Numbered from the stretch's first letter, positions 7,096 to 15,657 are shown. The stretch is 21,410 nucleotides of DNA from Psychrobacter sp. UBA6766 (GCF_002453355.1 NZ_DKGQ01000011.1:1-21410); one strand, 5' to 3'. Numbers and translations: made by a program. The notes: a model not told the origin generated them from the sequence alone.

Positions 7096-7881
7096 TTATA
7101 GTAACGCTGATATTCCTTGCCAGCCAACACGAACACCGAGCACAGTAAGAATCAATAGAATAAGCTGACGAAACCTTGCTTGTGGCAAGTAGCGACGCAA
7201 ACGAATCCCAACTAACAGCGCAGCGATAGACAACACGCTCAGTATCGCAATCAGCTGCCATTCACCACTGCTCAGTGCCATCATAGGCTCGCGCAAGACA
7301 ATTATCTGAGCAACCTTACCTAAGAAATAACACATGTTGCCGACTTTGGCGATGGTGTTTTTATCGTCACTGGCGGACAACAAATACATCATGAGTATGG
7401 TCGACATCGCATTGGTCGCGCCGCCAATAATGCCAGCACTAAAACCAACGATAATCAATACGGGCTTGGTATTGGGCAGACGAATTTGCTTACCGAGCAA
7501 GGAGCTGCTGACATAAAAACCAATAACCGCAGCTAATACCAATAGGATATATGCGCTATCTACCCACAATAGTAATTTAGCTCCCAAAATACTACCGAGC
7601 AAACTGGTTAGTGCTAGCAACCAATATCGTCTACCGTAATAAGTAAAGTTTTGCCAAATGCTGCGACCGCCACCTGCCAGCCAAGTCATAGCATTGAGCA
7701 ATAACGACGGAAAAATCACCAAAACGATCGCATGAGGTAACGGATAAATACTGGCAAGCGCGGTGGTCGTTACTAACGTCACACCCAGCCCACTAATACC
7801 GTGTAGCAATGATGCTAGCGCAAAAATTGCCAGTAGCAATAACGTTTGGGTACTATCGTCGCTAGCCATAAAACTTGTCAT
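7096..7881 (-). CDS. TauE/SafE family membrane permease
   Basis: A predicted inner-membrane transporter with about eight hydrophobic segments over 261 residues. It has the family pattern: a first helix with LASLLHGISGLG, a middle VGFSAGIIGGATNA motif marking the second half of the internal repeat, and a hydrophobic C-terminus. TauE/SafE members are proposed exporters or importers of sulphite, sulphoacetate or other organic anions; the substrate here is unknown. The frame opens with TTG at 7884, immediately followed by the ATG at 7881, which I prefer; there is no strong ribosome site. It shares little obvious sequence with the second TauE/SafE protein at 15677. Confidence 0.88.
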   Translation of the reverse strand: MTSFMASDDSTQTLLLLAIFALASLLHGISGLGVTLVTTTALASIYPLPHAIVLVIFPSLLLNAMTWLAGGGRSIWQNFTYYGRRYWLLALTSLLGSILGAKLLLWVDSAYILLVLAAVIGFYVSSSLLGKQIRLPNTKPVLIIVGFSAGIIGGATNAMSTILMMYLLSASDDKNTIAKVGNMCYFLGKVAQIIVLREPMMALSSGEWQLIAILSVLSIAALLVGIRLRRYLPQARFRQLILLILTVLGVRVGWQGISALL

Positions 7882-7942
7882 CAATCTTTAAGGCTTAATA
7901 ACGATATTGGCGACATGGGAAACCGCATAACTAGATCGTGTC

Positions 7943-9328
7943 TTATGCATTGCGACGTTGCCAAATTGCCTCGCCAATAATACTGACTAACTGCTCAGCA
8001 ATCTTATCTTTGCCCGCCTTCTCAAGCGTAATACTATCGTGTTCATAGCGCTCAGAGAAGAATACTTGCATGGCATTATCATCACTAGCAAAACCAATAT
8101 CTGCCCGTGAGACATCATTACAAGCAATCAGGTCTAAGTCTTTATCAAGCAATTTACCACGAGCATAGCGCTCAACGTCCTGCGTTTCTGCAGCAAAACC
8201 AACAACAAATAACGCTGGATGCGCAAGCGAAATCGTCGCCAAGATATCGGGATTTTTAACCAAACTCAGCATCATGGCATCTTGGGTCTTTTTAATCTTT
8301 TGCGGTGCCGCTTGTTCGGTACGATAGTCAGCGACAGCAGCAGTGGCAATAAATATATCAGCAGCACGCGCCTCACGTTGATGATAGTCAGCAGCAGCTT
8401 CATCATGTTGTAAATGGGTATGTGATTCGCCATGCTCCTCACCGCATCCACAGTCGCCATGATGATGCTCATGAGTGTGGTTATGAGAATACTCGTCTTC
8501 AGCTAGATGCTGTAATACAGGATGCCTACCTTCCACACATTGCTGTGCTGCAATCAGCATCTCTTTAGCTGATAACACATCAATACGAGTCACATTGAGC
8601 GGGGTTGGTAATACCACTTTACCACCAACAATCAAAATAACTTCTGCACCAGCGGCAACACACGCACGAGCTAAGGCAAAGCCCATTTTTCCAGTAGAAT
8701 GATTGGATAGATAGCGCACAGGGTCGATCGCTTCAACCGTTGGTCCTGCCGTAATTACTACTCGCTTACCGACCAAAAGCTGAGGCGTCGTCTGCATGGC
8801 TTTAAACAGCAATACTTCAGCCAGTAACTGTTCTGGCTCAGGTAAGCGTCCTGCACCCACATCACCACATGCTTGCTCGCCGCTAGCTGGCGCAATAATT
8901 TGATAATTCATATCGCGCAGCGTCTGCACGTTTAAATTCACTGCTGGATGCGCCCACATCTGCTGGTTCATTGCCGGTGCAATAATCACGGGCGCAGTAG
9001 TTGCCAAGCAGACAGTCGTTAATAGATCATCTGCCATTCCCATCGCAAGACGCGCCAACGTATTGGCGGAAGCAGGCGCAATCACTACCAAGTCTGCCCA
9101 TTTAGCCAGCTCAATATGCCCCATTCCCGCTTCTGCCTTCTCATCAAGCAATGAGATATGAACCTCATTACCTGTCAATGCCTGCAGGGTCAGCGGGGTA
9201 ATGAAAGCTTGCGCGCCTGTGGTCATAATGACGCGCACATCAAATCCTGCCTTAATCAACAGACGGGCGAATAGAGCAGATTTATAAGCGGCGATACCGC
9301 CGGTGATAGCAAGCACAATATTTGACAT
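7943..9328 (-). CDS. coaBC: Bifunctional phosphopantothenoylcysteine decarboxylase / phosphopantothenate-cysteine ligase, with His-rich insertion
   Basis: CoaBC makes 4'-phosphopantetheine from phosphopantothenate and cysteine using CTP and FMN, two steps of coenzyme A synthesis in the cytoplasm. The 461-residue protein has the CoaC flavin domain first (1-180): catalytic His71 in GHIELAKWAD, PAMN with Asn121, and Cys154 in ACGDVGAGR. The CoaB domain (about 187-461) shows ITAGPTVEAIDPVRYLSNHSTGKMG, ATAAVADYR and KIKK (344-347). All catalytic motifs are intact. It is about 55-60 residues longer than E. coli CoaBC because of an insertion at about 264-322 that is rich in His and contains CGC. The gene is divergent from radC with 128 bp between. 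Confidence 0.97.
   Translation of the reverse strand: MSNIVLAITGGIAAYKSALFARLLIKAGFDVRVIMTTGAQAFITPLTLQALTGNEVHISLLDEKAEAGMGHIELAKWADLVVIAPASANTLARLAMGMADDLLTTVCLATTAPVIIAPAMNQQMWAHPAVNLNVQTLRDMNYQIIAPASGEQACGDVGAGRLPEPEQLLAEVLLFKAMQTTPQLLVGKRVVITAGPTVEAIDPVRYLSNHSTGKMGFALARACVAAGAEVILIVGGKVVLPTPLNVTRIDVLSAKEMLIAAQQCVEGRHPVLQHLAEDEYSHNHTHEHHHGDCGCGEEHGESHTHLQHDEAAADYHQREARAADIFIATAAVADYRTEQAAPQKIKKTQDAMMLSLVKNPDILATISLAHPALFVVGFAAETQDVERYARGKLLDKDLDLIACNDVSRADIGFASDDNAMQVFFSERYEHDSITLEKAGKDKIAEQLVSIIGEAIWQRRNA
8405..8485 (-). other. His/Cys-rich segment inserted in the CoaB domain
   Basis: These bases encode residues 282-308 of CoaBC: ten His and two Cys in 27 residues, spaced as in HNHTHEHHHGDCGCGEEHG. 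It lies where E. coli CoaBC has only a short link between the helix after IDVLSAKEM and the strand IATAAVADYR. The composition resembles metal-binding tails of nickel or zinc proteins. Metal binding is inferred. Confidence 0.85.
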
Positions 9329-9353
9329 AAGCGTGGCATCAGCAAAAAATTGA

Positions 9354-9381
9354 AAGATAAAAATTGCGCTTATAGTATCAA
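9354..9381 (-). promoter_or_regulatory. Candidate sigma-70 promoter for coaBC
   Basis: On the minus strand TTGATA (9376-9381) and TATCTT (9354-9359) are separated by 16 bp. The -35 matches consensus at five of six positions and the -10 at four. Predicted transcription starts about 19 bases before the coaBC ATG. On the plus strand a TATAGT at 9371-9376 could serve radC, but its best -35 (TTGAAA) is only 15 bp away. Confidence 0.4.
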
Positions 9382-9456
9382 TTATGCGATAAGTTAGGGG
9401 AAGTTTTGTGAATTTATCTTATTTAGCAATCAGTTATGTCTTTTTAAGGAGTAATA

Positions 9457-10140
9457 ATGGCAATCAAAGACTGGCACGAAGATGATAGACCACGTGAAAA
9501 ACTGCTGAAATTTGGTGCCGCGCACTTATCGGATGCCGAAATATTGGCCATATTTCTACGGACAGGAACGCAGTCGCAATCAGCAATCGAGCTGGCGCGC
9601 CATTTGATAGACCAGTTTGGCAGTCTTGCAGAACTTTTAGCGGCGCCGCAGAAGACCGTTCTTGCTTGTCATGGTATCGGTCCTGCCAAATACGCTCAGA
9701 TTATGGCATCTCTTGAGATGGGAACGCGCTATTTAAACAGTCAGCTGAAGATGGGCCACAGCCTCAATCGCTCACAAATGGTGAAAGACTATATCAGCAC
9801 TCAGCTACGCGGTGAACATCGCGAAGTCTTTGCCGTGCTGTGTTTAGACAATGCGCTAAATTTAATCAATTTTGAGATATTGTTTACGGGCGGTATTTCA
9901 TCTTGCTCAGTTTGCATCAAGCACGTTTTGCGGCATGCGTTGAGCCACGCTGCAAGCCAGCTTATTATCGCGCACAATCATCCTCATACTGACGCTACCC
10001 CGTCAACGGCAGACAATCTATTAACTTATGAGCTAAAAAAAGCCTGTGATTTAATAGATTTATCATTGGTTGACCATATCATTGTCGGTCGCAATGAAAC
10101 CTTATCGTACGCTGAAAGCTGCTTAGCGCCTTTTGGCTGA
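9457..10140 (+). CDS. radC: RadC family JAMM/MPN protein
   Basis: RadC-family proteins combine an N-terminal helix-hairpin-helix-like region with a C-terminal JAB/MPN zinc domain; the historical DNA-repair role is doubtful and the true role unsettled. The 227-residue length is standard. The N-terminus DWHEDDRPREKLLKFGAAHL and HGIGPAKYAQ (72-81) are typical. In the JAMM domain Glu123 (HREVF), His173 and His175 (AHNHP) and Asp186 are present. The loop after HNHP reads HTDATPS instead of the usual SGDPTPS, and the preceding helix is Cys- and His-rich (SCSVCIKHVLRH), so the active-site surroundings diverge. AGGAG lies 7 bases before the ATG. Confidence 0.94.
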   Translation: MAIKDWHEDDRPREKLLKFGAAHLSDAEILAIFLRTGTQSQSAIELARHLIDQFGSLAELLAAPQKTVLACHGIGPAKYAQIMASLEMGTRYLNSQLKMGHSLNRSQMVKDYISTQLRGEHREVFAVLCLDNALNLINFEILFTGGISSCSVCIKHVLRHALSHAASQLIIAHNHPHTDATPSTADNLLTYELKKACDLIDLSLVDHIIVGRNETLSYAESCLAPFG

Positions 10141-10421
10141 GTGCTTAGAGATTTAAACAATTGTTATAAGTTTTATTTTTAAAATTTTGATGAGGTGGTC
10201 AAAGCTTGATACATATTATCGACATAGCGTAGCATTTTGGCTCTTGATAGTTATAAACAACTGTTTCATATTGGTAGCTTACTTTATTTTTGCTCTAAGC
10301 GCTTTTGTTTTACCCCCTTCAGCAAAGCGGGTATTGATAGGTTTAGCATGTGGAGATTTAAATAAAATTGAACATAAACATCCACTTTTTTGCATAAATC
10401 AGCTTGTTCTCTATCAACATC

Positions 10422-10466
10422 AAAGATGGAAAAATAAAATAACAATGAATGTTACTCCATCTTTTT
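10422..10466 (+). terminator. Putative Rho-independent terminator downstream of radC
   Basis: AAAGATGGA (10422-10430) pairs perfectly with TCCATCTTT (10456-10464), leading into a run of five T. The 25-base loop contains a small TAAC/GTTA inner stem. It is AT-rich and thus modest. The 378-bp gap 10141-10518 holds no gene I can support: its 93-codon frame (TTG at 10187) ends inside this hairpin. An AAGGAG at 10506-10513 belongs to fadE. Confidence 0.45.
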
Positions 10467-10518
10467 AACTCACTTAAATTTCTACGCTTTTACATTCGGC
10501 GTTATCAAGGAGACAGTC

Positions 10519-13443
10519 ATGGCCATCGGCTTTTTTATTTTAGCAATAGTTATTCAGTTAGCCATGGTCTTAGCCATCTTTTTATTATCCTTATCACGTG
10601 TCACGGGTAGTATTGTCGCTTTAGTTACCGTCCTCGTCACCGCCTTTATCAGTCCATGGTCACTTATCTTAGGAATACCGATCGCGCTACTGTGTTTGGT
10701 ATTGCTAATCGCTCCGCTACGCCAATCATTGATTACCAAACCCGTCTATAAGACCTTAGGCGGCGCGATGCCGAGCATGAGTGATACCGAGCGTGAAGCC
10801 CTTGATGCAGGAACCAGCTGGTGGGAAAAAGAGCTATTCATGGGTGCGCCAAATTGGGATACTTTTGCCAAATATCCCTATCCTGAATTATCAGAAGAAG
10901 AACAAAGCTTTATTGATAATGAAGTCGAAGTGCTGTGTGCAATGCTTGATGAGTGGAAAATCCATCATGAAGATAAAGAGCTGTCACCAGAGGCGTGGCG
11001 CTTTATTAAGGATAATGGATTTTTGGGGTTAATCATTCCAAAAGAATACGGCGGATTAGAATTTAGTTCGTATGCCCAAAGCCGCGTGATGAGTAAGATT
11101 GCTTCACGCTCACCAACCGCAGCCGTCAGTTGTATGGTACCAAACTCGCTTGGTCCTGGTGAGCTGCTGATGCATTACGGTACCGATGCACAAAAGCAAC
11201 GCTGGTTGCCGGGACTTGCCAAAGGCGATGAAATCCCTTGCTTTGGTTTGACGGGTCCCGAAGCGGGCTCTGATGCGGGCGCCATTCCTGATACGGGCGT
11301 GGTTTGCTACGGTACACATGAAGGCGAGCAAGTACTTGGTCTGCGTATGAATTTCTCCAAACGCTGGATTACTTTAGCACCTATCGCTACCGTCGTTGGT
11401 TTAGCGTTTAAGATGTATGACCCAGAAGGTCTGCTTGGCGATCCTAAAAAAACCGATTATGGTATTACGTGTGCGCTCGTGCCTGCCAGCCATGAAGGCG
11501 TCATTACAGGTCCGCGTCATAATCCAGTTGGCTCGCCATTTATGAATGGAACGGTAGATGGTACCGACGTCTTTATCCCCCTCGATTATATTATCGGTGG
11601 CGTCGAAAATGCTGGTCGTGGTTGGCGGATGCTGATGGAATGTTTAGGTGTAGGCCGTGGTATCTCGCTACCCGCCCTATCAACGTCTGCCAGTGAAGTC
11701 AGCTATTTGACGGTCAGTGCGTTTGCGAAAGTACGTGAACAATTTAAAATCTCGGTCGGTAAATTCGAGGGAATTCAGGACGTTACGAGCAGTATGGCGA
11801 GTAATACTTATATGCTAGAGGCTTTCCGTCATCTGGTCACCTGTGGTCTAAACCAAGGCGGTACGCCATCAGTCATGACTGCCATGGCAAAATATTATGC
11901 CACTGAAACCATGCGCGGCATCATCAACGACGGCATGGATATCGTCGGTGGTCGCGCGATACAGATGGGACCACGCAACTTTTTAGCGATTCCTTATCAA
12001 GCAATCCCTGTTTCTATTACCGTTGAAGGTGCCAATATCTTAACGCGCTCGTTGATGATTTTTGGCCAAGGGGCGATGCGTTGCCACCCTTACCTTTTTG
12101 ATGAACTACAATTATTACAAAGTGAAGATAAAGAAGGTGCGCTTAAAGAGTTTGACAATTTATTTTTTAAACATTTGGGTTATACCTTTAATCGCGGCGC
12201 CAAAGCATTTGTCGCAGGTTATGTCGGTGGCAGCAGTCACGCGCCAAACTTTGCGGATAGCTTTACTCGTCCTTACTATAAAAATATTAACCGCTTGAGC
12301 GCCGGATTTGCTTTGACAGCTGATATGGCGCTAGGCCTACTTGCTGGCGATTTAAAACGTAAAGAGATGCTCTCTGGGCGCTTAGCGGATATTCATGCCC
12401 ATCTATTTATGGCAACGGCAATTTTGCAATTTTACGAATACGGCTCTAAGTCCGAAGCCGAGCGCTTACACGCAGAAGTGGCGCTAAAAAATAGCCTTTA
12501 TACCATTCAAGAAGCCTTTTTGTCTCTATTTGCCAACTTCCCAAATCGCATGGCGGCCAGTCTGGTCAGTTTTGTGACTTTCCCAAGTGGTCGTATCTTT
12601 GCTCCTGTAAGCGATGAGCTTAAACGCAAATTGGGCGACACCTTTATGGATGACTTTGAAGCCAATCCATTCCGTGACTATCTTAAAACCATGGTGTATT
12701 ACAATACCGAGCCAGATGATGTCAATGGCCGCATGGAGAACGCTTATCAAACCCTGCTTAAAGTAGAACCTTTATGGCAGAAGTTTAAAAAGGCTGAGCA
12801 TAAAGACCATTTTGAAGGTCTTACTTTTGAAGATCATGTGGTATTTGCCAGTCAAAATGGCGACATTACCGAAGCAGAAGCTGAGCAGCTGATTGGCTAT
12901 AATGCCATACGCTTTGATTCATTATTAACCGATGTGTTCGATAAGCATTTAGCTGAAGCGCAACCACGCGAGAATCCGCACAGTTTGGCTAATGCGGTAC
13001 ATAAATTGACTGATTATGCGCAGTTAAAAAAAGACGCTCAAGTAAGAAACGGCATTGCGACAGATAAGTCTGCTCAGATGGCTGATTCTGTCACTACCGA
13101 CCATCAAGAACCAACGGGCGATGATAATCCTGACCACGGTTATGAAAGCGATGGTGATGTCAAAATGGTCAGCGAACAAGACACGGCCAAAGAAATACGT
13201 GATCAGGCCGATTTTAAAGATTCAGATCCCGACGCAGAAGCGCTTGATCCGCGTCGCCGTGATGCAGAAAACCATCTAAACGAACGCATGAGCTACAATC
13301 ATCGCCTTAATAAAACCGAGCCAGATACTCATACCGCTGAAGATGAAGCCCGTAAAACTGTGACGGACAACGAGATAGAAAAAACTGAGCATCATTCTGA
13401 ATGGAAAGATGGCTTGCGCCGTGACGAAAATGACAAGATATAA
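10519..13443 (+). CDS. fadE: FadE-type acyl-CoA dehydrogenase with acidic C-terminal extension
   Basis: FadE carries out the first, FAD-dependent step of fatty acid beta-oxidation (acyl-CoA to trans-2-enoyl-CoA). The 974-residue protein has hydrophobic N-terminal membrane segments (about 4-65), then PVYKTLGGAMP and DAGTSWWE, and the dehydrogenase core (about 110-600) with KEYGGLEFS, VPNSLGPGELL, GPEAGSDAGAIPDTG (about 246-260) and VEGANILTRS (from 502). The FadE-specific C-terminal domain follows, with FPNRMAA. It aligns well by eye with E. coli FadE (814 residues) up to about residue 840; about 130 further residues are highly charged, mainly Asp, Glu, Lys and Arg, without hydrophobic core. 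AAGGAG stands at ideal distance before the ATG. It appears to be a single-gene unit with a terminator after it. Confidence 0.95.
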   Translation: MAIGFFILAIVIQLAMVLAIFLLSLSRVTGSIVALVTVLVTAFISPWSLILGIPIALLCLVLLIAPLRQSLITKPVYKTLGGAMPSMSDTEREALDAGTSWWEKELFMGAPNWDTFAKYPYPELSEEEQSFIDNEVEVLCAMLDEWKIHHEDKELSPEAWRFIKDNGFLGLIIPKEYGGLEFSSYAQSRVMSKIASRSPTAAVSCMVPNSLGPGELLMHYGTDAQKQRWLPGLAKGDEIPCFGLTGPEAGSDAGAIPDTGVVCYGTHEGEQVLGLRMNFSKRWITLAPIATVVGLAFKMYDPEGLLGDPKKTDYGITCALVPASHEGVITGPRHNPVGSPFMNGTVDGTDVFIPLDYIIGGVENAGRGWRMLMECLGVGRGISLPALSTSASEVSYLTVSAFAKVREQFKISVGKFEGIQDVTSSMASNTYMLEAFRHLVTCGLNQGGTPSVMTAMAKYYATETMRGIINDGMDIVGGRAIQMGPRNFLAIPYQAIPVSITVEGANILTRSLMIFGQGAMRCHPYLFDELQLLQSEDKEGALKEFDNLFFKHLGYTFNRGAKAFVAGYVGGSSHAPNFADSFTRPYYKNINRLSAGFALTADMALGLLAGDLKRKEMLSGRLADIHAHLFMATAILQFYEYGSKSEAERLHAEVALKNSLYTIQEAFLSLFANFPNRMAASLVSFVTFPSGRIFAPVSDELKRKLGDTFMDDFEANPFRDYLKTMVYYNTEPDDVNGRMENAYQTLLKVEPLWQKFKKAEHKDHFEGLTFEDHVVFASQNGDITEAEAEQLIGYNAIRFDSLLTDVFDKHLAEAQPRENPHSLANAVHKLTDYAQLKKDAQVRNGIATDKSAQMADSVTTDHQEPTGDDNPDHGYESDGDVKMVSEQDTAKEIRDQADFKDSDPDAEALDPRRRDAENHLNERMSYNHRLNKTEPDTHTAEDEARKTVTDNEIEKTEHHSEWKDGLRRDENDKI

Positions 13444-13526
13444 AAAGATTTACAATAATAGCTGCTTAAGACAAACGCTTTATAAGTAGCTAAAAACCGT
13501 ATTTTCTCAGACTCATCTTTGTACTT

Positions 13527-13563
13527 AAGCGGGATTATCCAATACCGATGATCTCGCTTTTTT
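13527..13563 (+). terminator. Rho-independent terminator after fadE
   Basis: AGCGGGATTATC (13528-13539) pairs with GATGATCTCGCT (13547-13558), a 12-bp stem with two G-U pairs and a 7-base loop, followed directly by six T (13558-13563). It lies 84 bp after the fadE stop. The rest of the 442-bp gap 13444-13885 has no gene I can see, only a candidate promoter for the symporter. Confidence 0.75.
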
Positions 13564-13718
13564 ATGTGTGCCTTTTTTGTGTATAGCAAAGCTATTATGC
13601 GTAAATTTACAGGTGAAAACTGCTTACCTTATTCAACTTAATCTAAAATTTTTGCCACTAAATCAACCTAAAAAACAGTAAATTGCTTCTATCATCTGTT
13701 CTTAGTCATAAATATTTC

Positions 13719-13748
13719 TTGCAGTAACCCCAACAATTCTTTTATATT
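13719..13748 (+). promoter_or_regulatory. Candidate sigma-70 promoter for the DAACS symporter gene
   Basis: TTGCAG (13719-13724) is followed after 18 bp by TATATT (13743-13748), or after 17 bp by TTATAT. This would give a leader of about 130 bases before the ATG at 13886. The hexamers match consensus at four or five positions each. Confidence 0.4.
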
Positions 13749-13885
13749 GTCCCCAAAATCTGACTTCAAAGACAGGTAACCAACTTTTAGACGTAATAAT
13801 TACAGGCGCAAAAACGATTATCACCCCATGCGGCTTAAGATTTCGTATTTATGACTGTGCGTTACGGCAACCAAGGATAGTAGTT

Positions 13886-15259
13886 ATGTGGAAGAATATG
13901 GGACTGACAGGCAAGATTATTGTTGCCATGGTGCTGGGTATCATACTGGGTTTATTTATAAACTATACGGGATTGAACACCGAGGGTGGCTTTGTTAATA
14001 CCTATATAAACAATGGTCTTTTTGCCATTATCGGCAAGTTGTTTGTGAATTCGCTCAAAATGCTGGTAGTACCGTTGGTACTGATTTCGCTTATTTGCGG
14101 GGTTTGCGGCATCGGTGACATTCGCTTGCTGGGTCGCATCGGTACCAAAACCTTTTTCATCTATATGATGACAACGGCGCTGGCAATTGCGACTGCGATT
14201 GGCCTTGGCGTGCTATTTGGCATCGGTAAGGGTATGAATATCGAGACGGAAGCGGCATTTGAAGCGCAATCAGCACCGCCATTGCTCGATGTATTCTCTA
14301 ACATTATTCCCTCCAACCCCATCAGTGCGATGGCGAATGGCGATATGTTATCGATTATTTTCTTTGCCATCTTAATCGGTATCAGTATTTTAATGGTGGG
14401 TAAGCCTGCCAAAGGCTTGGTTCAAAGCTTAGAGCTTATCAATGAAGTCATCTTGAAAATGGTGACCATCATTATGAATCTTGCGCCTTATGGTGTTTTT
14501 GCACTGTTAGCCAAAGCCATGTCGGAGCTTGGCTTAGACCTTATTTGGTCACTGCTCGGTTATGTCGTAGTATTGATTGGATCGCTTGCCTTCCACTTCT
14601 TTGTGACTATGATGATTGTCTTGAAGCTATCTTCAGGCTTATCAGTGCGAACCTTTTTAGCAAAAATGCGCGAAGTACAGATTTTTGCTTTTAGTACTTC
14701 AAGCTCAAACGCAACGATTCCAATTACGCTGCGTACTGTCACCAAACGTATGGGCGTCAATAACTCTGTTGCCTCATTTACTGTACCCTTTGGTGCGACC
14801 ATCAACATGGATGGTACGGCTATTATGCAGGGAACGGCGACCATTTTTATTGCCAATATCTATGGTATTGATTTGGGCATTACCGAATATCTGACCGTCA
14901 TTTTGATGTCGGTACTGGCTTCTGTCGGAACGGCGGGCGTTCCTGGTGTAGGCTTAATTATGCTCTCGATGGTATTTGCACAAGTGGGCTTACCTATCGA
15001 AGGTATTGGTTTGATCTTAGGGGTTGACCGTATCCTTGATATGTTACGTACCGCCGTCAACGTCAGTGGCGATGCTGCTGTGACTGCTATTGTAGCGAAG
15101 TCAGAAGGTAAAATGGATCTGGCAATTTACAACGACCCTAATGCTGGTGCAAAAGAGGTGTTCGATGGTCATATCGACGAAAACAGTGAGCGCGAATTCT
15201 CTGAAGTTTTTAGCGATGGCATCATGGGCAGCGAATACGACGACATTAAACGTGGTTAA
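13886..15259 (+). CDS. Dicarboxylate/amino acid:cation symporter (DAACS family)
   Basis: A secondary transporter of the glutamate/aspartate/dicarboxylate family, coupling uptake to Na+ or H+ at the inner membrane. The 457-residue protein has the hairpin 1 serine motif STSSSNAT (from residue 270), NMDGTAIMQGTA in the seventh helix, GTAGVPGVG in hairpin 2, and the eighth helix VDRILDMLRTAVNVSGD. In that helix Asp385, Arg388, Thr389 and Asn392 match the substrate-binding Asp, Arg, Thr and Asn known from GltPh; an arginine here favours acidic substrates such as aspartate, glutamate or C4-dicarboxylates. The C-terminus is an acidic tail of about 40 residues. AAGGA lies about 9 bases before the ATG. 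Exact substrate is uncertain, so no symbol is given. Confidence 0.93.
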   Translation: MWKNMGLTGKIIVAMVLGIILGLFINYTGLNTEGGFVNTYINNGLFAIIGKLFVNSLKMLVVPLVLISLICGVCGIGDIRLLGRIGTKTFFIYMMTTALAIATAIGLGVLFGIGKGMNIETEAAFEAQSAPPLLDVFSNIIPSNPISAMANGDMLSIIFFAILIGISILMVGKPAKGLVQSLELINEVILKMVTIIMNLAPYGVFALLAKAMSELGLDLIWSLLGYVVVLIGSLAFHFFVTMMIVLKLSSGLSVRTFLAKMREVQIFAFSTSSSNATIPITLRTVTKRMGVNNSVASFTVPFGATINMDGTAIMQGTATIFIANIYGIDLGITEYLTVILMSVLASVGTAGVPGVGLIMLSMVFAQVGLPIEGIGLILGVDRILDMLRTAVNVSGDAAVTAIVAKSEGKMDLAIYNDPNAGAKEVFDGHIDENSEREFSEVFSDGIMGSEYDDIKRG

Positions 15260-15314
15260 ATAAAGCATAACTGGCTTTTAATATAAAGTAGCTACTTTTG
15301 AGAGATAGATAACA

Positions 15315-15347
15315 AAAAAACCTCAGCCACTTGGACTGAGGTTTTTT
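15315..15347 (+). terminator. Rho-independent terminator after the symporter gene
   Basis: AAAAAACCTCAG (15315-15326) pairs exactly with CTGAGGTTTTTT (15336-15347); the 9-base loop leaves six GC-containing core pairs followed by a T-run. The A-run on the other side means it could also work for minus-strand transcripts, such as that of the gene at 15677-16432. Confidence 0.88.
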
Positions 15348-15386
15348 ATTTCTACCTTAAATGAAACTTTTAAAAATTAATAGTTA

Positions 15387-15557
15387 GGGCGTGTCCTCAT
15401 TTGAAAAATGGTGATAAAAATGAGATAAATTGCAGCCAAACAAGGAAAATAGCGCCGTCAATATCGAGATATTACCCAGCTATTTAACGAAGTTTGGCAA
15501 AATTTAGGCATTTTTAGCCCAATTTAGATGTCCATCGATTGAATTGAGGACACGCCC
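15387..15557. mobile_element. MITE-like element, 171 bp, flanked by TA
   Basis: The element begins GGGCGTGTCCTCA and ends with its exact reverse complement; allowing two mismatches the terminal inverted repeats extend to 19 bp (17 matching). It is bordered on both sides by TA (15385-15386 and 15558-15559), consistent with a duplicated TA target, as for IS630-type elements and some IS5-family groups. No transposase frame is inside, so it must be a non-autonomous derivative. An inner palindrome AATATC-GA-GATATT is present. The parent family is not certain. Confidence 0.72.
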
Positions 15558-15587
15558 TAGTCAAAATACTTAAAAACGCTACAGTAC

Positions 15588-15657
15588 TGTTGGGATAAAC
15601 TTTTTGAAGCCTATGGAGTACAAAGCGCACAGCAAGCGAAGAAAGTTCATTCCAGCA
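15588..15657 (+). repeat. Long imperfect stem-loop of unknown role beside the MITE
   Basis: Bases 15588-15605 (TGTTGGGATAAACTTTTT) can pair with 15640-15657 (AGAAAGTTCATTCCAGCA) over 18 positions with one mismatch and three G-U pairs. The G-U pairs work only in plus-strand RNA, hinting that the structure is read in that orientation. A 10-bp palindrome ACAGTACTGT (15581-15590) overlaps its base. No reading frame is convincing. It lies 20 bp from the stop of the minus-strand TauE/SafE gene. Confidence 0.5.

Noticed and set aside
10187..10468. 93-codon plus-strand frame between radC and fadE with one hydrophobic stretch
   Set aside because: It opens with TTG-ATG without a ribosome site, has no recognisable family, and its last codons form the arm of a likely terminator hairpin.
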